Assembly (NCBI GenBank): GCA_947172415.1
Contig: OX359192.1
Coordinates: forward strand, 8,890,401-8,954,400
From: Chondrosia reniformis
Lineage: Eukaryota > Porifera > Demospongiae > Chondrillida > Chondrillidae
Direction of reading: 5' to 3'
DNA length: 64,000 bases
Part shown: piece by piece, positions 56,422 to 64,000 of the stretch
Layout of the letters: each line of letters begins with the position of its first letter
Position numbering within the stretch: the stretch's first letter is position 1
Notes under the pieces: generated by a model
Seen by the model: the letters and a program-made list of their open reading frames with translations, nothing else
What the model was told of the DNA's origin: nothing
Database searches by the model: none
Program-made: the position numbers and the translations under genes

Positions 56422-59400
56422 TTACGATAGATTCTGTTTTATTTCTTTGTGCACGTGACACAGAAAGTCAATGTAGTTGAGTGCTTTGCCAGGACCCTGG
56501 TCCTCTCGGAGAAGGCACCGGAAGTGAGCCTCACTTTTGTCCCGTTGCTTAGCAACTCGGAGCTATAAACGGAGGAACTTGTACTTCACACATCTCCAAT
56601 ATATTAATACCACATTTACTTTCATAAATGTCTTTCTGTCATTTCTAAGAGAACTGACAATGTTCCTAATTCTTGTGGACAGAGAGTTGTCCAAAACTGG
56701 CAAGTTGCACTGAAGAGATAGGGACATGTGATACGTACATTGGGTAGATGTCTATTTAATGCTCACCATTTCTTGATCCACTTGAGCTTGCGACCCAACT
56801 CCAAACACTTTGGATACAAATTCATTGGGAACCCGGCTACCAAGCCATATCACCATGACAACACCATTCTCTACAATACAGACAGTAGCGCACCACTAGA
56901 CACTTGATGACTACGTTTGGAGGCAACCGACCAATCAAATATGCTCCATTTTCCAAAACCTTCTTATTTGTGCACCTCATGATGGGAGGCATTCCAGTTT
57001 CCTCTGGTCTAAGGTCATGCTGAGTGGTGATGCAACAACACTGAAGAGTTGCACAATACTTCAGTCAGAGCACTCACCAGAGAATAGAGCAGGGGATACA
57101 AGAAAGGCACAGACAGACTGAGGCCCAGTGACCTTGCGTAATGTGTCATTGCAGACTTGTGGTCCAAGGAGAACAGGGGAGCTACAAATAAGAGGACACA
57201 GATAGTGGCTTCTTATTAAGAGACAAGTTAGAGTTGACACTTACGTGACTGCAGTGCATCACATTTGGTGATGCAGTTTACATAAATTGGAAGCAGTTTC
57301 AGACTCTCTGGCAGTATCAACTGACCAGGGGCACCGCTTTGGGAGCAGTGCTTGCGATATGTTGTAAGAATCTTAACACATTGCACAATCATTCCCTCAG
57401 TGATTGTCTTCATGCTTGTACCAAAGCTGTCCTTTATTGCTAACAAGACAGTAGAGGAAGAGCTTGGAATGCATCTGACTGCATTACAGGTCACGTGTCA
57501 CACAAAGAAGCAGTGAGCTAAATCTATTGAACTGGTCACTTACCTTTCTTCAACAAGACATTGACGATGGTGTCCTGATCGCAGCCTCTGTACACATCCA
57601 AGTACTGGCTCACAGGAATCATTTGGAAATTGTGGATCCGAAGTTTCCTCTGTCCATTAACACTTGTATGAAGAAGAGCAACCTACAAGGATTGTATCAC
57701 CATGGTAACAGTTACTTTGGTAACCAGACTTCCCTGCACTACCTGTATGTGGACAGGGTCTCCCTCCTTGAGCTTCTCGTCGTGCTGCATCTCCACCGTG
57801 ACAGCCTTTGAAGAGTCAATGGCCCCAAACTCCATGTCTGTTTGGTTCTTCTTCAGAAATGATCCAAAGTACTCCACTGGTCTCACCCCTGTGACACAGA
57901 GTCAGGATAACCTTGTATAACTTCAGTATAACTTCACCTTGGGGCTAACCGCTAACCTGTGCTTGCTCTTATCCTCATGACAGCATCAAAGACAACTCTT
58001 CGGGAGAGGACTTCTACAATGTCACTGATGTACTTTTCTCCATCAGCACTTGCCTAAAGGACGCAGGTAACTGCTAACTGAATACAAAGAGGTACAATTG
58101 CTGGCTTACTCTGAACATTGGGTAGTGGAATAGGTTTCCACCAGTGGTCGCAATGCAGTGCGAAATGGTGGCCAAATCATTATAAGAGTTTGTTGATATA
58201 AACATGTCAATTCCCACTCCAGCTTCAACACATTCTTCTGCCAATTTGGAATAAGATTGGGTCTGGGGATTCAGCAGTGACTGCAAAACAAATGTTCTCA
58301 ATAACGGAGACTGTCTGCACGCATTAACTGAACACAAAGATGCACTGAAGATTACTCTTCTGGCACCTCTCTTGTGCATCAGGTGTGGTTTTCAGCCTAA
58401 GACTGACCCTCTCCTTGTCCGTCCCCAGCAGCTTACTGTCCATCCGATCCTTCAGCTGGCCCGGTCCAGGTGCACTTGGCAGACCAGTGTGGAACAAGAC
58501 CACCCGCCCATTGTAACCACCACACTGTATTAGAATGAACAGCGAGGACCAACTGTTTGTGAGGTGTAACTAATCCTATCTGTAGCTTGACTACTGTGCA
58601 GTTAGATGCATTTACCCGCAAAGCCTCCAGTCCTCCCCTCATAACTGGTTCTAAAACTGAGGTCTGCTTCTTTTCACCAATAAACATGCCAGACAACTGA
58701 GTAAAAAGCCTGCAAAGGTCACACAGAGGTCACACGGAGGTCACACAAAGGTCACACAAGATCATATTCAGTGAACTGACATTTCAATATTCTGCAGCAC
58801 TGCTTCACTAAGGTCACAGACAATGCCATCAACTTGTGGCACAAAGACATCTTCTAAATCACTAACCACCATCACTTGAGGTAGCCCCTGAGAGGACTGT
58901 GGACAGACATACATACAGTAACCACCACTTGAGGTAGCCCTTGAGAGGACTGTGGACAGACATACATACAGTAACCACCACTTGAGGTAGCCCCTGAGAG
59001 GACTGTGGACAGACATACATACAGTAGCCATCACTTGAGGTAGCCCCTGAGAGGACTGTGGACAGACATACATACAGTAACCACCACTTGAGGTAGCCCT
59101 TGAGAGGACTGTGGACAGACATACATACAGTAGCCATCACTTGAGGTAGCCCCTGAGAGGACTGTGGACAGACATACATACAGTAACCATCACTTGAGGT
59201 AGCCCCTGAGAGGACTGTGGACAGACGTACATACATTGTGTGGATCTAATCCAATTAACACCTAATAAATCAATAATTGCACTTGGCAGAGTTCTGCTAA
59301 CTTTCAAGTTGAAGAAGTAGATTGAAGTGTCGTAGGCAGCAAATCCTACTTTGATTCTGCAGTTTCCATCTCCGTCTCTACATTTAATGTAAAGTGAACA

Positions 59401-62400
59401 CACAGTCAGTCAGTCTAGAGCTGTGTTCATCCTAACCTGGGCAAACTGGACATTATCTTTGATATGTTTTGAGAGATAAGGTTAACACAACCATTTTGAA
59501 GAGGTCCAGCGGACACATCAATCATAAATAAGTATGCTGCCTGTTTTGGGATAACACCATTCTGGCAGGAAACAAGCACTGAGAAATGTCACCATGGCAA
59601 CTGAAGAAAAACAAACACACTGTACCTTGCAGTAGTCTTTATTAGCAATATATTCAAAGGATCCATAGCACAGCTCAGGGTGTTGCGCAATATCAGTCCT
59701 CCTTCCTGTGTGGTCCAAATAACTGAAATACTCTGCTGAAACTATACAGATGAGCAACTTTGGTGGTCTGGTTACCATGACAACAGGTCCTTACTGTCAC
59801 TATAAGTACGCATACCTTCATTGTAGCAACCGCAGAACACACAATTGAACTGCCTTCCACCATCTATAAACTTCATGGCAGGACACATGTAGGCTTTACA
59901 GCGCTTGCATCTGATTGGTCCATTAGCCCCATGGTCCACAAGAGGAGGATCTAGGTCTCCCTCCATCACATCCGCTAAAGGCTGCACAAGCAGGGCAATT
60001 GGAATCTTGCACTCACTGGCCAAGTTTGAAGTGGCTGGAATGTTGTACATGGTGGATCTGATGAACCTCGGGCTGCACACTCCATTGTCCACAACCTTTC
60101 AGAGGAAACGGAATGGTGAGAGATGGGGGAGGGCAGAAGGAGAGAGGATGGGGAAGGGCAGAAAGGAGAGAGGGCAGGAGAGGGCAGAAGGAGAGAGGGC
60201 GGGGGAGGGCAGAAAGGAGAGAGGATGGGGAAGGTCAGAAAGGAGAGAGGATGAGGGAGGGCAGAAAGGAGAGAGGGCAGGAGAGGGCAGAAGGAGAGAG
60301 GGCGGGGGAGGGCAGAAAGGAGAGAGGATGGGGAAGGTCAGAAAGGAGAGAGGATGAGGGAGGGCAGAAAGGAGAGAGGGCGGGGAAGGGCAGAAAGGAG
60401 AGAGGGCGGGGGAGGGCAGAAGGAGAGAGGATGGGGGAGGGCAGAAGGAGAGAGGATGGGGGAGGGCAGAAAGGAGAGAGGATGGGGGAGGGCAGAAAGG
60501 AGAGAGGGTGGGGAAGGGCAGAAGGAGAGAGGATGGGGGAGGGCAGAAGGAGAGAGGATGGGGGAGGGCAGAAGGAGAGAGGATGGGGGAGGGCAGAAAG
60601 GAGAGAGGGCGGGGGAGGGCAGAAAGGAGAGAGGGCGGGGGAGGGCAGAAGGAGAGAGGATGGGGGAGGGCAGAAGGAGAGAGGATGAGGGAGGGCAGAA
60701 GGAGAGAGGATGAGGGAGGGCAGAAAGGAGAGAGGATGGGTGGTTCAGCGGTCCTCACTTTAAAATGTGTTGTAACAAGAGGAGGAGCTACTCCAGGTGT
60801 CGTTGTTATGTATTCCCTTCCTTCATTAGACACTTTATCAGAAGTGATCACTGAGACCTACAGACAAACAGCACACATCCATAATGATACAGCCAGACAC
60901 ACCCCTTACTTCTAATATCAGACACACCCCTTACTTCTAATATCAGACACACCCCTTGCTTCTAATATCAGACACACCCCTTGCTTCTAATATCAGACAC
61001 ACCCCTTACTTCTAATATCAGACACACCCCTTACTTCTAATATCAGACACGCCCCTTACTTCTAATATCAGACACACCCCTTGCTTCTAATATCAGACAC
61101 ACCCCTTGCTTCTACTATCAGACACACCCCTTACTTCTAATATCAGACACACCCCTTGCTTCTAATATCAGACACGCCCCTTACTTCTAATATCAGACAC
61201 ACCCCTTGCTTCTACTATCAGACACACCCCTTACTTCTAATATCAGACACACCCCTTACTTCTACTATCAGACACACCCCTTACTTCTAATATCAGACAC
61301 ACCCCTTGCTTCTACTATCAGACACACCCCTTGCTTCTACTATCAGACACACCCCTTACTTCTAATATCAGACACACCCCTTACTTCTACTATCAGACAC
61401 ACCCCTTACTTCTAATATCAGACACACCCCTTGCTTCTAATATCAGACACACCCCTTGCTTCTAATATCAGACACACCCCTTACTTCTAATATCAGACAC
61501 ACCCCTTACTTCTAATATCAGACACGCCCCTTACTTCTAATATCAGACACACCCCTTACTTCTACTATCAGACACGCCCCTTACTTCTAATATCAGACAC
61601 ACCCCTTGCTTCTAATATCAGACACACCCCTCTACCTCCACCAAGTGATGCCACTCTAAGGCTGTGACTTACTGGATTAGGCATGTGTTCAGGGTCCATT
61701 CTGGGTGGGGGCGGGGCTGTAGAAGGTCCATACTGAGGTACTCCTGGCTGAGGCACATTAGGTCCTAGATCAGACAGGGGTGGAAAAAATATATAAAGGT
61801 TACCATGGCAACTGACCAGAAGAGTACCTATTGTCATGTGTTGCACTTGTTGATTGAGCGCCTGTAAATTTTGCACTCCAGTCATCATGGAGCCAGGCTG
61901 TGAGGGAGGTGGTCCAGTCATCATTGGGCCAGGTTGAGAGGGAGGTGGTCCAGTCATCATGGAGCCAGGCTGTGAGGGAGGTGGTCCAGTCATCATGGAG
62001 CCAGGCTGTGAGGGAGGTGGTCCAGTCATCATTGGGCCAGGTTGAGAGGGAGGTGGTCCAGTCATCATGGAGCCAGGCTGTGAGGGAGGTGGTCCAGTCA
62101 TCATGGAGCCAGGCTGAGAGGGAGGTGGTCCAGTCATCATGAGGCCAGGTTGAGAGGGAGGTGGTCCAGTCATCATGAGGCCAGGCTGTGAGGGAGGTGG
62201 TCCAGTCATCATGGGGCCAGTCTGAGAGGGAGGTGGTCCAGTCATCATGGGGCCAGTCTGAGAGGGAGGTGGTCCAGTCATCATGGAGCCAGGCTGAGAG
62301 GGAGGTGGTCCAGTCATCATGGGGCCAGGCTGAGAGGGAGGTGGTCCAGTCATCATGGGGCCAGTCTGAGAGGGAGGTGGTCCAGTCATCATGGGGCCAG

Positions 62401-63257
62401 GCTGAGAGGGAGGTGGTCCAGTCATCATGGGGCCAGGCTGAGAGGGAGGTGGTCCAGTCATCATGGAGCCAGGTTGAGAGGGAGGTGGTCCAGTCATCAT
62501 GGAGCCAGGTTGAGAGGGAGGTGGTCCAGTCATCATGGGGCCAGGCTGAGAGGGAGGTGGTCCAGTCATCATGGAGCCAGGTTGAGAGGGAGGTGGTCCA
62601 GTCATCATGGAGCCAGGCTGAGAGGGAGGTGGTCCAGTCATCATGGAGCCAGGCTGAGAGGGAGGTGGTCCAGTCATCATGGAGCCAGGCTGAGAGGGAG
62701 GTGGTCCAGTCATCATGGGGCCAGGTTGAGAGAGAGGTGCAAACATTCTAACATGATGCGCACTGGACGTTGTTGCTGTGGCTGCTCCAGGAAGTGAGGG
62801 TGGCCGCTGCTGTCCATTGTATTGGTACTGGCCTTCTGAAGGAACCTGCAACAAGTCTCAAACATTGACCATGAGTGTCTCACATTATTCTCTCACCTCA
62901 CGCTCTCACTCTTAGATGGGATAAACTCACACTCATAAACAGTGGGATGCAGAAGTTAAGGTGGAATCGAGCAAATAGCGAAACTGAGTTAAAGCACACT
63001 TACACATACTAATAGCTATAAGGGCGTATGGTTGCATATATCACACGGCGAAGCGAGCAAATGTTTCACTCATCTATGGGGCAATTTCACGCACTTTTTG
63101 TTAAAGTCTCATTTGTAAGTCTAGCCTTGCCATGTCTGAAGAGTGTAATATGAACAGGTCCTGAGGGATTGTGCGTACTCACTTGGTTTAAATATGGATA
63201 TACAATGTTGGCTTGACTGCCCGCTCCTCCTTTACTGTTAGGATATGGCCAACTCAT
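56422..63257 (-). CDS. SEC24D: COPII coat subunit SEC24 (C/D type)
   Basis: Twenty-one exons from 63183-63257 to 56422-56562, 1177 residues, frame intact. The N-terminal third is Pro-rich; exon 2 (61828-62845) carries about 24 copies of a 12-residue repeat (MMTGPPPSQPGS). Then come VAPPLVTTHF, the zinc finger GPIRCKRCKAYMCPAMKFID ... CVFC, the trunk start HTGRRTDIAQHPELCYGSFE, IDVSAG, MVVSDLEDVFVPQVDG, LKDRMDSKLLGTDKERS, ASTGVRPVEYFGSF, QLILPESLKLLPIYVNCI, a gelsolin-like region (ENGVVMVIWLGSRVP) and the end NYIDFLCHVHKEIKQNLS. SEC24 selects cargo in COPII vesicles leaving the ER. HTGRR and GSFE favour the C/D branch over A/B. The start ATG 63257 was chosen; the upstream GTG is not needed. 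Confidence 0.95.
58862..59235. repeat. 53-bp minisatellite carrying copies of a 3' splice site (SEC24 intron 8)
   Basis: Seven copies at 53-bp spacing (58881, 58934, 58987 and so on). On the minus strand each has cctctcag followed by ggctacctcaag. The copy at 58887 is the real exon 9 acceptor and first codons (GLPQ); the others are decoys. Confidence 0.92.
60116..60738. repeat. 24-26-bp purine minisatellite, SEC24 intron 4
   Basis: About 25 copies of ggcagaaaggagagagg plus atggggga/gcggggga. All-purine strand; long frames on both strands are artefacts. Confidence 0.95.
60893..61630. repeat. 25-bp minisatellite, SEC24 intron 3
   Basis: About 29 copies, exact 25-bp period, containing cagacacaccccttacttct. 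Non-coding. Confidence 0.95.
61885..62735 (-). repeat. 36-bp coding repeat in SEC24 exon 2
   Basis: About 24 copies of a 36-bp unit encoding MMTGPPPSQPGS, with S/P/L and P/T variants. Plus-strand open frames are shadows. Confidence 0.96.
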
Positions 63258-63675
63258 CTCTCTTTTGTTCTTCTTGTCCACGAGAAAATGGCGATTACAC
63301 TATTGCATAATAATGGCTAATTAGCGATAGTTAAGAAAAATGGCCGCCTTATTATACAATACTTGTAAGCCCTTCTAGGGCTTCTTTACTGTCATCAATC
63401 AGCAGGGATTGTCAACTTAAAAAGTTTTTTTTTTATCCTGAAGTCGATTTTAAGCTTTGAGCACCCCCACCAAGATAACTCGACTAAATCATTTCCACCC
63501 ACGCATTATACGCAGCCCTTAACATCAAAAATTATCACCCGCAAATAACCCTAACACTATGAAATGCATAATCAGAGAGTATTCTCTAAGTAGGAATGGC
63601 CGAAAAAAAGATGGCCGCCCTATCTAATGTATTACCAATTAACACCTTATAAATCGCCAACGAAGCGATTTTCAG
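63258..63675. other. Upstream flank of SEC24, no gene seen
   Basis: Contains the presumed SEC24 promoter. Three aatggccg-type motifs (near 63340, 63596 and 63611) recur. A plus-strand frame of 18 codons at 63597 is too short to support. Confidence 0.35.
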
Positions 63676-63945
63676 TTATATTCGGTTATGTTCCTCTCCT
63701 ATTCTCAACGCTCCAACTCCTATTGCTGAAGAATCATACAGTCTAGCTGCAATTGTACCTGCTAGTGAAACACCTCCCACAAGGCCTGGAAGGCAAATGA
63801 ATCATTTAACCAATTATTTAGAGGGAAAAGGGAAAGCATCCTATATATACTCGCTAAAGCCAGACCTTAAGAATAGCCTTCAATATTAGCACAAATTCAT
63901 CACTTACCAAAGACTTTTATCGTTCTCTTTATATCATAAAACCGT
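63676..63945 (-). pseudogene. Possible ADCK1-like N-terminal fragment
   Basis: Two putative exons, 63908-63945 and 63676-63785, join in phase with good splice consensus and read RFYDIKRTIKVFG then LVGGVSLAGTIAARLYDSSA and IGVGALRIGEEHNRI before a stop. The hydrophobic helix followed by YDSSAIGVGALRIG resembles the N-terminus of ADCK1-type UbiB kinases (LDPNDFGAVRVGRA). The kinase domain should follow but only about 420 bp remain before SEC24. Either a truncated copy or a short unrelated membrane protein. Upstream exons would lie beyond the window. Confidence 0.3.
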
Positions 63946-64000
63946 CTGCATATATAAATATTTGATCGTTACGGACGGCTATTTTATAATTCATTATCGT

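Noticed and set aside
58381..58407. Extension of SEC24 exon 11 through to a donor at 58366
   Set aside because: Would insert residues absent from SEC24; splicing at GAGAGG|gtcagt gives the conserved TDKER-SLLNPQT join.
60099..60915. Frames of 119-250 residues on both strands rich in Glu/Arg or Pro/Leu/Ser
   Set aside because: All arise from the purine-rich minisatellite in SEC24 intron 4.
60893..61630. Array with regular spacing that could be read as CRISPR-like
   Set aside because: Units are contiguous without unique spacers and sit in a eukaryotic intron; a minisatellite.

Overview
This 64 kb window is nuclear DNA of a compact animal genome. Every gene is split by short GT-AG introns, mostly 45-120 bp. 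Neighbouring genes lie tens of bases apart, and several start back to back. The gene set is metazoan: a Golgi TMF1, two transmembrane tyrosine kinases, a KLHL2/3-type kelch protein, Munc13-4/BAIAP3-type proteins and a BCL10-like CARD protein. Compactness plus divergent receptor kinases suggests a sponge or another early-branching animal. That placement is an inference; no rRNA or mitochondrial marker is present to confirm it.

Layout. 1-22 kb: TMF1 (-, cut by the left edge), LUC7-like splicing factor (+), PRPF31 (+), a PH/coiled-coil protein (+), TMEM220 (-), GGA (+), receptor-like tyrosine kinase 1 (-), KLHL2/3-like kelch protein (+), receptor tyrosine kinase 2 (+), POLG2 (-) and the 3' part of a PH-domain gene (-). 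22.8-36.1 kb: a gene-free block of ~170-bp satellite monomers in alternating orientation, holding four copies of a non-satellite core. 36.6-51.3 kb: two tandem C2-MUN-C2 (Munc13-4/BAIAP3) genes on the minus strand with matching intron positions. 51.4-63.3 kb: RABGEF1/Rabex-5 (-), a BCL10-like CARD gene (+), PSMD5 (-) and SEC24 of the C/D type (-). The right edge holds a possible ADCK1-like fragment.

Exon boundaries were derived by hand from splice consensus, reading frame and family similarity. For all complete models the exon lengths add up to an intact frame. Vesicle traffic recurs as a theme (TMF1, GGA, two Unc13-like proteins, Rabex-5, SEC24), as does splicing (LUC7L, PRPF31). They look like independent neighbours, not an operon or pathway cluster.

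Most notable: (i) a kinase whose juxtamembrane region carries ten DNA-level copies of a tyrosine decapeptide, spaced like a long ITAM-type array; (ii) a pair of duplicated, same-phase exons in LUC7L that look mutually exclusive; (iii) the inverted satellite block with embedded cores; (iv) minisatellites that carry copies of the adjoining splice site.
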